Positions 16,494-24,127 of a stretch of 63,236 nucleotides of DNA are shown piece by piece. The notes under the pieces were generated by a model. It did no database searches. It was not told where the DNA came from and saw only the letters and a list, made by a program, of their open reading frames with translations. The stretch's first letter is position 1; each line of letters starts with the position of its first letter. The stretch covers positions 1-63,236 of the forward strand of contig CAZBRM010000001.1 in the NCBI GenBank assembly GCA_964494655.1, given 5' to 3'. The stretch comes from JAHJQT01 sp964494655. Lineage in GTDB: Bacteria; Patescibacteriota; Minisyncoccia; Portnoybacterales; UBA2143. The position numbers were made by a program, and so were the translations under genes.

Positions 16494-16952
16494 ATGAACA
16501 AAAAATTACAACAACAAATAATTCAAGCGAAAGATATTGACCAAAAAGCAAGGTTTAATTGCAAGCCAGGCAAATTAACTATGAAAAACTACATGGTTTA
16601 TCTGGTTGATTTAGTTAATAACGATTTAATTAAACATGTTATTAAAAAACATGTTTATCCTACTCAAAAAATGATTAGTAAAAAAGGAATGCAGGCCTTT
16701 TGGCTTTTAGTCCAGCATCAAGATAACGATGTTGAGTTACAAAAACAATGTCTTAAACAATGTGATTTTGAACTAAAAAATAAGGCGTTTTTAATGGATA
16801 GGGTTTTAATAAATCAAGGTAAAAAGCAAATTTATGGAACACAATTTATCGGGGAGATAAGAGATAAGAAAAATGTTGATAAACGCAGGGCAAAAATGGG
16901 CTTAGAACCGTTGAGAGATTATTTAGCTCAAAGAAAAAAACAAAGTAAATAA
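16494..16952 (+). CDS. DUF6624-like protein
   Basis: 152 residues. The segments DLVNNDLIKHVIKKHVYPTQKMISKKGMQAFWLLVQHQDNDVELQKQCL and FLMDRVLINQGKKQIYGTQF match what I recall of the DUF6624 family: conserved HxDxDxxxQ and DRVxVNxGKxQxYGTQ. The family is probably enzymatic, but its reaction is not known to me. It stands alone, 70 nt after a terminator and 83 nt before the Nudix gene. No signal peptide or membrane helix is present. Confidence 0.65.
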   Translation: MNKKLQQQIIQAKDIDQKARFNCKPGKLTMKNYMVYLVDLVNNDLIKHVIKKHVYPTQKMISKKGMQAFWLLVQHQDNDVELQKQCLKQCDFELKNKAFLMDRVLINQGKKQIYGTQFIGEIRDKKNVDKRRAKMGLEPLRDYLAQRKKQSK

Positions 16953-17000
16953 TAATTGACAATATAGACATTAAACAATCATCTTTATAAGTTTTATTAT

Positions 17001-17031
17001 TTTAAATAATTTGTATTGCTTGAATAGTTTT
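17001..17031 (+). repeat. Left half of a split repeat flanking the Nudix gene
   Basis: TTTAAATAATTTGTATTGCTTGAATAGTTTT matches 20913-20943 at 27 of 31 positions. At 20.9 kb it is joined almost directly to the sequence found here after the Nudix gene (17473-17510). Confidence 0.65.
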
Positions 17032-17035
17032 AAAT

Positions 17036-17452
17036 ATGTCTCAAAAAATAAAACAATATCCTAGGTTAAGCGTTAAAGTAATTTTTCGCTTTGGCAACAA
17101 AGTTTTATATTATAAAACAACTAAAGGCGTTAGAGATGTGCCAGGCGGTCATATAGAATTTGGTGAAAACGTTTTGGATGCCTTAAAAAGAGAATTAAAT
17201 GAAGAAATTGGTTTTAATCTTAATTTTGAACCAAAACTTATTTATAATTGGTCATATATTAAAAAAGAAAAATCAATTCATCGTGTTTATTTTGTTTATT
17301 TAATTGATTTATCTGAACCATTAGAATTTAAATCAAAAGAGTATCCTGACGAGATTGAATTTATCTGGTTAGATAAAGATAAAATAAAAGAGCAGAATTT
17401 TTTGCCGGATTTCGAAAAATCTTTATTAATAGCGGCAGAATATAAAAAATAG
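17036..17452 (+). CDS. Nudix hydrolase
   Basis: 138 residues. A complete Nudix box occupies residues 38-60 (GHIEFGE, seven residues, RELNEEIGF), matching Gx5Ex7REUxEExGU, the divalent-cation site for pyrophosphate hydrolysis. The preceding TTKGVRDVPGG and the general size fit the small ADP-ribose/NTP-type subfamily, but the substrate cannot be assigned. It is a single-gene unit bounded by two repeat halves (17001-17031 and 17473-17510), the second containing its terminator, so it looks like an inserted cassette. Confidence 0.88.
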   Translation: MSQKIKQYPRLSVKVIFRFGNKVLYYKTTKGVRDVPGGHIEFGENVLDALKRELNEEIGFNLNFEPKLIYNWSYIKKEKSIHRVYFVYLIDLSEPLEFKSKEYPDEIEFIWLDKDKIKEQNFLPDFEKSLLIAAEYKK

Positions 17453-17472
17453 AGTATTAAATACTTTACAAA

Positions 17473-17510
17473 CTATCGCCAGATCGGCGATTTTTTGGTA
17501 GAATAAAAAT
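17473..17510 (+). repeat. Right half of the split repeat, containing a terminator
   Basis: Matches 20946-20983 at 35 of 38 positions. The core TCGCC-agatc-GGCGA-TTTTTT (17476-17496) is a good rho-independent terminator for the Nudix gene. The repeat ends with TAGAATAAAAAT just before the kinase remnant. Confidence 0.75.
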
Positions 17511-17616
17511 GGTTGAAGCGCACAAAGGCAGAATTTGGGTTGAGTCGGAAGGCAAAAACAAAGGCAGTACGTTCTATTTTGAATTGCCGATTAAGAAAAA
17601 AAGGGAAATTAGTTGA
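17509..17616 (+). pseudogene. Short 3'-terminal histidine kinase fragment
   Basis: 35 codons (MVEAHKGRIWVESEGKNKGS...ELPIKKK) corresponding to the last strand-helix segment of the kinase ATPase domain. The DNA is nearly identical to 14104-14185 in the second copy and very similar to the end of the full gene at about 7458-7545. It lacks all catalytic boxes and is certainly a fragment. Its position directly after a dispersed repeat suggests it was left by recombination. Confidence 0.8.
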
Positions 17617-17870
17617 TAAGTTTTAATAATATAGACGATGGTTAAAAAAAATAAAATTAAAAAAGAATCTCTTTATTTAAATAATAAAATTATTGCCGAT
17701 GTATGCATATGATGAGATACATAGGTAACACTCTAAATATCAAGAAATATGACAAATTTATATAAAGATCGATAAAAAAATAAAGAAAGAAGGAAAAGAT
17801 TAGCGAAAATATTATAATAATATCATTGGATATATTGCCCGTTAATTTATTGAACTCACGAGGCTGAATA
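17617..17870. other. Noncoding AT-rich spacer
   Basis: No convincing gene. A 24-codon frame starting at 17638 lacks any translation signal. The stretch ends at the promoter of the candidate RiPP operon. Confidence 0.5.
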
Positions 17871-17899
17871 TTGACAAAAGTTTAGTTATTGGTTAAGCT
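17871..17899 (+). promoter_or_regulatory. Promoter of the candidate RiPP operon
   Basis: TTGACA (17871-17876), 17-nt spacer, TAAGCT (17894-17899). Transcription would begin near 17906 and run through three genes to the terminator at 20009-20050. Confidence 0.65.
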
Positions 17900-17976
17900 T
17901 TTTTTTAGGAAGTGAGTGAATTTACTTTTGAGCTCTAAAGAATAAGGTGTCAAACTTATTAACAAATTTACTGTAC

Positions 17977-18606
17977 ATGAAAAAGTATATCTTAATTTCA
18001 AATTATATCGAAAGAGTTTTAGAAAAAGAAAAACAAAGATTTAAAGTTTTGGAATGGGTTTTTGTTCCTTGCTTGGATTACCCCTTAATTGCTCGAGTTA
18101 TTTTAAATAAAAAAGGGGATGTGGATCAAATAGAGACAGAATGCCATAAATATTTAAATAATGGAATCATGGTTATAGTTAGGCCGGATATTGTATTATC
18201 GCAGAAAGAGTTAGATAAAGTTTTGAGCGAGCCCCAAAAGCCGATGAAATTACCAAGATATAAAATGCCAGCTAATATTCAAAAAATTTTGGAAGAGATT
18301 AAGTCAGAAGCAGTAAGTTGGTTGGTAAAAAACAAAGTGAATTATCTTTGTCTATATGAAATAATGTATGAAAAGAATGTCAGGCCGGCCTATTGTATTG
18401 TTGCTTCTGGTTGCGATATAGATAAAAATTCAAAATGGAAGGAAAAATATTTATTAAAATCAAGTCCGTTGGAATATTTGGTTGGTAATAGAGAAATAAT
18501 TTTGGCGTCAGAATCAAATATGAATCATTTTTTGAATTTAATATATCTGACAGAATCAGCGCGTAAAAAAAACAGATCGGTTATTAGCTATTTAAAAACA
18601 AAATAA
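17977..18606 (+). CDS. Unknown protein in a candidate RiPP operon
   Basis: 209 residues from ATG 17977 (an in-frame GTG at 17947 would add ten). It is soluble and mixed alpha/beta. Visible features are MKKYILISNYIERVLEKEKQRF at the start, a VFVPCLDYPLIARVIL strand, a central linker (QKPMKLPRYKMPANIQ) and a C-terminal half with NYLCLYEIMYEKNVRPAYCIVASGC. No metal- or nucleotide-binding motif is recognised. It lies 31 nt before the radical SAM gene under the same promoter, so a role as partner protein, protease or carrier in peptide maturation is a fair inference but no more. Confidence 0.6.
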   Translation: MKKYILISNYIERVLEKEKQRFKVLEWVFVPCLDYPLIARVILNKKGDVDQIETECHKYLNNGIMVIVRPDIVLSQKELDKVLSEPQKPMKLPRYKMPANIQKILEEIKSEAVSWLVKNKVNYLCLYEIMYEKNVRPAYCIVASGCDIDKNSKWKEKYLLKSSPLEYLVGNREIILASESNMNHFLNLIYLTESARKKNRSVISYLKTK

Positions 18607-18637
18607 AAATAATTTCCGTAATAAGGAGGTGGGTTAA

Positions 18638-19891
18638 ATGGAACAGCAGATTATTTACAAGATTAAGGGAGACGATGTTGCAATAATTTCTCCGTCTAAT
18701 CATTTATGGTACTTTACAAATCAACAAGGACTAAGAGTGTATCAAAATAAGAAAGTTTCTTTTGACCAACTTTCTGAAAGAGAAAATTTATCCAAGGAAG
18801 ATATAGCGACATTCATAAGAGAGGTTGATGATATATTATTTTCGGAATCAGAGTGGTCAGAAACAATGAAAGGAGGATCTATCCACTTAACCAATAGATG
18901 CAATCTATCTTGTGATTATTGTAGGTACGCTTGTAGCGAGGATACAAAAGGCACAGTTATTGCTGAGGATATTTGTTGGTATATTAAACAATTAGCGGAG
19001 GAAGGCGCGGAGGTATTGACCGTAACTGGTGGAGAACCTACCTTACGGTGGGATTTACTGAAGATTATTATTAAATTAGCTAGTCAATGCGGAATACATG
19101 TGAATATTCTTACTAATGGGAAAAATGGTTTTACATCTGATCAATTAAAGCTTTTATCTAATCATCAAGTATACGTTCAAGTTTCTATGGATTCTCTGGA
19201 TAACAAAATTAATTTAGAGACAAGAAAAATTGAAAGTAAACCGATACAAAAAACGATTGAGGTGCTTGTTAATCATAACATCAAATGCAATGTAAGTATG
19301 GTGCTAAGCAGATTAAACTATACAGAAGTTGATTTAATGATAAATTGGTGTTTAAATAATAACGTGGGGTTGCATTTTGCTCTTTTAGAAAGAGGTGGTC
19401 GGGCATCTCAAAAGTGGAAGAAGTTATCATTATCGGATAAAGAATTAAAATCAGTTTTTGATAATGCTTTAAATATTTGGATAAACAAACAAGTGCCAGA
19501 AGGATTTTTTGCGGAATTCGAAATGATCAAGCAAAAAATTATATATCCGCATTTTATGAAAAGCTGTAATGCGGGAATAAATAATATTTGCTTGGCTCCG
19601 GAATCATTGATATACCCTTGCTCTAATTTTGTTGGTAATTCGACTATGATAATTGGTCGCGTCAACGAAACTATTACGAGCATTAAAAATAAATTTCAAA
19701 AAAAACATGCTTTTGATTATTTACAGATAGAGAAATGTAAAAATTGTGATTTTGGTTGGATTTGTTGTGGTGGTTGCAGAGATAGAATAATATTGTCGGG
19801 CGAGGGGGCCGATCCTTATTGTGAAGTGTTAAAATATATTCACGAAAAAATTTTCTGGAATACTCTGATTGAAATAGAAGGAGGTGACTAG
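18638..19891 (+). CDS. Radical SAM/SPASM peptide maturase
   Basis: 417 residues after AATAAGGAGGTGGG. Residues 1-75 look like a PqqD-type peptide-recognition wing (YFTNQQGLRVYQNKKVSFDQLSE). The radical SAM core has the 4Fe-4S motif C88-xxx-C92-xx-C95 (CNLSCDYC) and GGEP at 131-134. The C-terminal SPASM domain carries C310, C318, C328, C367, C370, C376/C377, C380 and C395, enough for two auxiliary clusters. This architecture is that of enzymes that cross-link or thioether-bridge ribosomal peptides. The stop is 2 nt before a 26-residue Cys-rich peptide, which is very likely its substrate. Product chemistry is not known. Confidence 0.9.
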   Translation: MEQQIIYKIKGDDVAIISPSNHLWYFTNQQGLRVYQNKKVSFDQLSERENLSKEDIATFIREVDDILFSESEWSETMKGGSIHLTNRCNLSCDYCRYACSEDTKGTVIAEDICWYIKQLAEEGAEVLTVTGGEPTLRWDLLKIIIKLASQCGIHVNILTNGKNGFTSDQLKLLSNHQVYVQVSMDSLDNKINLETRKIESKPIQKTIEVLVNHNIKCNVSMVLSRLNYTEVDLMINWCLNNNVGLHFALLERGGRASQKWKKLSLSDKELKSVFDNALNIWINKQVPEGFFAEFEMIKQKIIYPHFMKSCNAGINNICLAPESLIYPCSNFVGNSTMIIGRVNETITSIKNKFQKKHAFDYLQIEKCKNCDFGWICCGGCRDRIILSGEGADPYCEVLKYIHEKIFWNTLIEIEGGD

Positions 19892-19893
19892 CA

Positions 19894-19974
19894 ATGAGAA
19901 GAGCACATTCCAAAAAAAGCAAGAAAACATCAAATACTTGTTTAAGTTGTCATTGCGGTGGGTTTATCCATTAA
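19894..19974 (+). CDS. Candidate RiPP precursor peptide, 26 aa, Cys-rich C-terminus
   Basis: 27 codons after a near-ideal ribosome binding site (GAAGGAGGTGACTAGCA). The first 15 residues are basic (MRRAHSKKSKKTSNT), and the last 11 are CLSCHCGGFIH, with three Cys in a CxxCxC pattern, two His and a Gly-Gly. The gene begins 2 nt after the stop of the radical SAM/SPASM gene and is followed at once by a strong terminator. Position, size, Shine-Dalgarno strength and composition are those of a precursor to a radical-SAM-modified peptide. The leader is unusually short. I know no family with this exact core. Confidence 0.75.
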   Translation: MRRAHSKKSKKTSNTCLSCHCGGFIH

Positions 19975-20008
19975 TATGGCAATAAGTATTATTGTTTCTC
20001 TTGTCCCA

Positions 20009-20050
20009 AACATAGGTTGGTTTTAAAAAGCCAACCTATGTTATTTTTTA
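20009..20050 (+). terminator. Strong terminator ending the RiPP operon
   Basis: AACATAGGTTGG and CCAACCTATGTT form a perfect 12-bp stem around a 10-nt loop, followed by ATTTTTTAG. Confidence 0.9.
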
Positions 20051-20230
20051 GATAAATATTGCCATAGATAATATTGGCATGTTTTTAGCTGTCCATTTTT
20101 GAAATATGCCTTGCATAGGTCTTGGAGCGAACAATATGTTCATTGTCAGCCGAGGCAGGCACTCTTCAATCATGTACAAAAGCGCATATTCAAACAATAG
20201 ATCTTATTTAAAAATTTCAATTTAATTTAG

Positions 20231-20259
20231 ATAGGGACGGACATAATGTTCGTCCCTAT
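20231..20259. repeat. Inverted repeat upstream of the peptidase promoter
   Basis: ATAGGGACG-gacataatgtt-CGTCCCTAT has 9-bp perfect arms and ends 12 nt before the -10 box of the next gene, so it could be an operator. The preceding 20051-20230 holds no gene; a diffuse pair TTGAAATATGC/GCATATTCAA about 85 nt apart is its only structure. Confidence 0.55.
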
Positions 20260-20271
20260 TATTATCTGTGT

Positions 20272-20277
20272 TATAAT
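20272..20277 (+). promoter_or_regulatory. -10 box of the peptidase gene
   Basis: TATAAT ends 7 nt before the ATG at 20285, predicting a leaderless transcript. This position also favours 20285 over the upstream in-frame start at 20246. Confidence 0.6.
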
Positions 20278-20284
20278 AAGAAAT

Positions 20285-20917
20285 ATGCAGGAATTTTTAA
20301 TGGGCACAGATACATCAAGATTTAATAAAAGGATGATAAATTTTATAAAGTCTATTCAAGAAGAACTAGATGATTTTTATAATACAAATATTGAACAACC
20401 GTCCATTTTTTTTATTGATTCGCGTAAAGAAATAGATGAAATTTGGGGAAGAAAAACAGAAGAATGGTTTTCTGCTTGGGCTAAAGATGGCAATATTTAT
20501 ATCTTAAATCCAGAAATTTATACAGAAGAATCTAACCATAAAGATATCAAACATTTTTGGCAAAGCTTGAAGCATGAGTACTGCCATTTATATTACAGAA
20601 AAATTACTAAGACTGGTTATCCAAAATGGCTTAATGAGGGATTGGCTAATTATTTAGCTAATCAAAATAAGAAAAAGCCGTCAAAAAAAGAGGCCTTAAG
20701 AGTTTTTAATTATTATCAAAAAACCGACTGGCGTATTTATAATATTGGTTATTTTTGGACAAAGCTTTTAATAGAAAAATTTGGCAAGAAAAAATTGTTA
20801 ACCTTAATTAATAATATTGATTCTCAGACTGCTGAAAAAGAATTTGCCAAAAAATTCTATCTGATTTATAAATTTCATTATTCCAAGGCAGATTTTGAGA
20901 AAATTTTATTATTTTAG
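20285..20917 (+). CDS. Gluzincin-type zinc metallopeptidase-like protein
   Basis: 210 residues. H97-E-Y-C-H101 followed by WLNEGLANYLA with E118 is the HExxH...E zinc motif of the M1-like peptidase MA group. The third ligand is in the usual NEGxA context and WxxE/YPKWL precedes it. There is no signal peptide, so it is cytoplasmic as read. Relatives of this size are often uncharacterised basic secreted or cytosolic peptidases. The start is fixed by the adjacent -10 box. The TAG stop lies inside a dispersed repeat (20913-20983). Confidence 0.75.
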   Translation: MQEFLMGTDTSRFNKRMINFIKSIQEELDDFYNTNIEQPSIFFIDSRKEIDEIWGRKTEEWFSAWAKDGNIYILNPEIYTEESNHKDIKHFWQSLKHEYCHLYYRKITKTGYPKWLNEGLANYLANQNKKKPSKKEALRVFNYYQKTDWRIYNIGYFWTKLLIEKFGKKKLLTLINNIDSQTAEKEFAKKFYLIYKFHYSKADFEKILLF

Positions 20918-20983
20918 ATAATTTATATTGTTTGGATAGTTTTGCCTATCGCCAGATTGGCGATTTTTTGTTAGAATGAAAAT
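20913..20983 (+). repeat. Uninterrupted copy of the repeat that is split around the Nudix gene
   Basis: Bases 20913-20943 match 17001-17031 and 20946-20983 match 17473-17510; only GC separates the halves here, while 441 nt with the Nudix gene separate them at 17 kb. It includes the terminator TCGCC-agatt-GGCGA-TTTTTT (20949-20969), which serves the peptidase gene. Confidence 0.7.
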
Positions 20984-21764
20984 ATATAAAAATATATTTC
21001 TTAATAAGTTAATGGATCTATATAAAACACCAAAATACTACGAAATTGTTTTTAGTTTTAGAAACATATTTCATGAAGTTAATTTTTTTGAATCTGCAAT
21101 AAAAAAGTTTTCTAAAACTAAGGTCAAAAAAGTTTTTGAACTTGCTTCTGGCAATAGCCCGTATTTAGAGGAATGGCATAAACGTAAATACAAGTATTAT
21201 GGATTAGATTTAAATTCTGAAATGATTGATTTTGTTAATAAGAAAGCTAAAGAGAAGAATATAAAAGTTAATCTTTTTCAAGGAAATATGAATAATTTTT
21301 CTTTGAAGAATCTAAAAGTTGATTTGGCATATGTATTGCTTGGATCCCTTTATGCAAAATCCAACGAAGAGTTTTTCAAACATCTTGATTGTGTTTCTAG
21401 AGTATTAAAAAAAGGCGGCCTATATATCCTTGATGGAGTAGTTTGGTTTAATTTATTGAATAATAACAAACAGAGCTGGACAATCTCAAAAGATGGAATA
21501 AAGATAAAAACAATTTTTTATGCTGAAATAATTAATCCAATTAAACAAACCTTTAAAGAAAATATAGTATTAGATATAGATGATCATCAAACTAAAAAGA
21601 AAATCCATAGTAGTGAACTTCATAAATTTTTCTTTCCACAGGAATTTTTATCTTTAGTTAAATGTCATAACAAGTTTGAATTTATGGGTTGGTTTAATGA
21701 TTTTAATATAAGCAACTCAGCGTCTTCCGAGGGGAGACAAGTAATTGTTTTAAGAAAAAAATAA
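20976..21764 (+). CDS. SAM-dependent class I methyltransferase
   Basis: 262 residues. VKKVFELASGNSPYLEEWHKRKYKYYGLDLNSEMIDF is motif I plus the acidic motif II, LFQGNMNNFSLKNLKVDLAYVLLGSLYA covers motifs III-IV, and VLKKGGLYILDGV is the usual post-IV strand. The fold is the ubiquinone/mycolic-acid-like small-molecule methyltransferase type. The ATG at 20976 lies inside the repeat tail; an internal ATG at 21012 is possible. The substrate is unknown. It is separated by 32 nt from the following dehydrogenase, which has its own ribosome binding site. Confidence 0.8.
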   Translation: MKIYKNIFLNKLMDLYKTPKYYEIVFSFRNIFHEVNFFESAIKKFSKTKVKKVFELASGNSPYLEEWHKRKYKYYGLDLNSEMIDFVNKKAKEKNIKVNLFQGNMNNFSLKNLKVDLAYVLLGSLYAKSNEEFFKHLDCVSRVLKKGGLYILDGVVWFNLLNNNKQSWTISKDGIKIKTIFYAEIINPIKQTFKENIVLDIDDHQTKKKIHSSELHKFFFPQEFLSLVKCHNKFEFMGWFNDFNISNSASSEGRQVIVLRKK

Positions 21765-21796
21765 AAATAAACAATAATTAATAAGGAGATAAAAAT

Positions 21797-22756
21797 ATGT
21801 CAAAAATATTCGTTACGCGAGAGATTCCAGAAATTGGAATTAATTTATTAAAAGAAAAAGACCATGAGGTTTCTATTGGTCCAGAAGATAAAATATCAAA
21901 AGAAGAATTATTAGAAGGTGTTAAGGGGGTTGACGCAATTCTTTCTGTTTTAACAGAAAAGATTGATGGAGAGGTTATGGATGCGGCTGGAGAGCAATTA
22001 AAAATTATTGCGAATTACGCTGTTGGTTATAATAATATTGATGTTGCTGAAGCAAAAAAAAGAAATATTATAGTAACCAATACGCCTGGTGTATTAACTG
22101 AAGCGGTGGCTGAACATACAATTGCTTTTCTTTTTGCAATTGCTGAAAGAATAGTTGAAGCAGATCGTTTTACACGAGCTGGCAAATATAAAGCATGGGG
22201 GCCAAAGATGCTTTTGGGAGCAGATATTCAAGGAAAAACATTGGGCATCATTGGATTAGGTCGAATTGGTTCAGCTGTCGCTCAAAGAATGCAAGATGGT
22301 TTTGATGTTAAGATTATTTATCATGATCTTAAGCGCAATGAAGAATTAGAAGAAAAATTTGGTATGGAGTACAGAGAATTAGATGACTTATTAAAAGAAT
22401 CAGATTTTGTCAGTCTTCATACCGCTTTAACCGATGAAACGCGTCATTTAATCAATGCTGAAAAATTAGCATTAATGAAACCAAGCGCCTATTTAATCAA
22501 TACTGCCCGCGGCCCAATTGTTGATGAAGCGGCTTTAGTTGAAGTTTTAAAGGAAAAGAAAATTGCTGGCGCTGCTTTAGATGTTTTTGAAAACGAACCA
22601 GAATTAGCGCCTGGTCTGGTTGATTTAGATAATGTTGTTTTAACGCCTCATATAGCCTCAGCAACAGAAGGAACTCGTAATAAGATGTCTGAGATAGCGG
22701 CTAATAATGTTATTGCTGTTTTAGACGGAAAGGAGCCGTTGAATCCAGTCAAGTAA
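21797..22756 (+). CDS. D-isomer-specific 2-hydroxyacid dehydrogenase (glyoxylate/hydroxypyruvate reductase-like)
   Basis: 319 residues, full length, after AATAAGGAGATAAA. The NAD-binding loop GIIGLGRIGSAVAQRM (GxGxxG), the conserved NTARGPIVDEAALVEVL helix and LTPHIASATEGTR carrying the catalytic His are intact, with Arg and Glu of the active site in the usual spacing. It interconverts a 2-oxoacid and a D-2-hydroxyacid with NAD(P)H, most like the glycerate/glyoxylate reductase branch. It is followed after 3 nt by rnhB, so the two are co-transcribed. Confidence 0.9.
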   Translation: MSKIFVTREIPEIGINLLKEKDHEVSIGPEDKISKEELLEGVKGVDAILSVLTEKIDGEVMDAAGEQLKIIANYAVGYNNIDVAEAKKRNIIVTNTPGVLTEAVAEHTIAFLFAIAERIVEADRFTRAGKYKAWGPKMLLGADIQGKTLGIIGLGRIGSAVAQRMQDGFDVKIIYHDLKRNEELEEKFGMEYRELDDLLKESDFVSLHTALTDETRHLINAEKLALMKPSAYLINTARGPIVDEAALVEVLKEKKIAGAALDVFENEPELAPGLVDLDNVVLTPHIASATEGTRNKMSEIAANNVIAVLDGKEPLNPVK

Positions 22757-22759
22757 TTT

Positions 22760-23404
22760 ATGGCTTTTTCTTATTTAGAAAAAAAAGCTTTTAAGAATGG
22801 ATTTAAGATTATAGCTGGAGCTGACGAAGCTGGCCGAGGAAGTTTAGCGGGACCGGTTGCTGGAGCTGTGGTTGTAGCGAGAATTGAGGGCAGCCCCCAA
22901 ACGTTGTTTCGAGGGCTGCCCTCTACTGCAATTAAAGACTCCAAACAGCTTTCTGCTAATCAGCGCGAAGAGATTTTTGAAAGAATGATACAAGAACCGA
23001 GAATTAAATGGAAAGTTAGTTTTATCTGGCCGAGTGTAATTGATAGAATTAATATTTTGCAGGCGACAAAACTGGCTTGGAAACGCTGCTTAAAAAAACT
23101 TGATTTCCAGCCAGATTTTTTATTTATAGACGGCAATCAAGGAATTGAGAAATTAAAAATAGAACAGCAAATAGTTATCAAAGGAGATCAAAAGATTTTT
23201 TTAGTATCTCTTGCTTCTATTATTGCTAAAGTAAGTCGAGATAAATTAATGGAGCGTCTTAGCATTAAGTATCCAGAGTATAATTTTAGCCAACATAAAG
23301 GATATGGAACAAAGCTTCATTTGAAAAATTTAAAGAAATTTGGTCCTTGCGCAATTCACAGAAAAAGTTTCAAGCCAGTAAAAACAGGGGTAGTGAAAAT
23401 TTAA
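22760..23404 (+). CDS. rnhB: Ribonuclease HII
   Basis: 214 residues. It removes the RNA strand of RNA-DNA hybrids and single ribonucleotides. IIAGADEAGRGSLAGPVAGAVV carries the first catalytic Asp-Glu pair, IKDSKQLSANQREEIFERM the next conserved stretch, and DFLFIDG and SLASIIAKVSRD the remaining acidic and substrate residues. A palindrome at 22886-22923 is inserted in frame and encodes roughly EGSPQTLFRGLPST between VVVARI and AIKDSKQLS, lengthening the loop before the KDSKxLS motif without breaking the frame. Confidence 0.95.
   Translation: MAFSYLEKKAFKNGFKIIAGADEAGRGSLAGPVAGAVVVARIEGSPQTLFRGLPSTAIKDSKQLSANQREEIFERMIQEPRIKWKVSFIWPSVIDRINILQATKLAWKRCLKKLDFQPDFLFIDGNQGIEKLKIEQQIVIKGDQKIFLVSLASIIAKVSRDKLMERLSIKYPEYNFSQHKGYGTKLHLKNLKKFGPCAIHRKSFKPVKTGVVKI
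22886..22923 (+). repeat. Palindromic element inserted in frame inside rnhB
   Basis: GAGGGCAGCCC and GGGCTGCCCTC are perfect 11-bp arms around a 16-nt loop. The left arm plus the following CCAAA is shared with the element at 27086-27126, so this is a mobile or dispersed palindrome that tolerates insertion in coding sequence. Confidence 0.8.
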
Positions 23405-23440
23405 AAGCCTCTCGTCGTGTTTTTGCGGCAAAAGGCTTTA
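23403..23440. terminator. Bidirectional terminator between rnhB and the kinase gene
   Basis: AAAAGCCT...AGGCTTTT-type stem around a GC-containing loop, between convergent genes. Confidence 0.6.
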
Positions 23441-23459
23441 ATATAAAATGATTGTGTTT

Positions 23460-23972
23460 TTAATGTTTTAAAGATTTTAATGCTTGTTGAACTCTCTCTT
23501 TGATTGAACCAGTTAGTGTGCGATATTGGATCTTTTGTTTTTTGAGAAAATTTTTGTATTGGCGATCTATTTCAATACGGAAATTTTCATCGTTACTTCT
23601 AATTCCATCAGACTCCATAGGAAATTCAATAGGGAGATAAAACACAATATCATAATGAGCATTGGCTAATACTTCTTTGCGGATTATTTGTTTAAGATCG
23701 TCGTCTTTTAACACCATTTCGCCATATACAAGATAATCGTAAAGACATTTATCGGCAATCCAGTCTTCAGCTGTTATTGTTTCTAATTCCCATTGTCTAG
23801 TAAGTAACCAAAGCTGAATTATTGATGGTGTATTTTCGTTTATTATAAATCCCTTAGGCACTGCTTCTTCTCTGACAATATCATAGATATAATTTAGTTT
23901 TAGTTTTTTTGCGAGAGCTTTAGCAAAACCTGTTTTGCCCACACCATGCGCTCCTGCTAACACAATTTTCAT
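23460..23972 (-). CDS. P-loop nucleotide kinase-like ATPase (AAA_28/NadR-like)
   Basis: 170 residues. The Walker A motif GAHGVGKTGFAKALA begins at residue 7. A DKCLYDYLVY segment and YDIVFYLPIEFPMESDGIRSNDENFRIEIDRQY match the AAA_28/NadR kinase-like pattern, in which the DGIR and DExxR residues bind the substrate. It is likely a small-molecule or nucleotide kinase; the substrate is not identifiable. AAAAGGAGGAATAAAAA precedes the ATG. It is an isolated minus-strand unit. Confidence 0.75.
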   Translation of the reverse strand: MKIVLAGAHGVGKTGFAKALAKKLKLNYIYDIVREEAVPKGFIINENTPSIIQLWLLTRQWELETITAEDWIADKCLYDYLVYGEMVLKDDDLKQIIRKEVLANAHYDIVFYLPIEFPMESDGIRSNDENFRIEIDRQYKNFLKKQKIQYRTLTGSIKERVQQALKSLKH

Positions 23973-24127
23973 TTTTTATTCCTCCTTTTTATATTGTCTC
24001 TATATATTAGTTTTAGATGAATAAATAAAAAAAGTCAAGTTGTTATAAAAAAAGATTGCTTTATTTTCAAAAAAACAGTAAACTATAATTTATATATAAA
24101 TAATATTTTAAATTTCAAAATAAAAAT

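Noticed and set aside
17638..17712. 24-codon frame after the kinase remnant as a peptide gene
   Set aside because: No ribosome binding site, no distinctive composition and it lies before the RiPP operon promoter.
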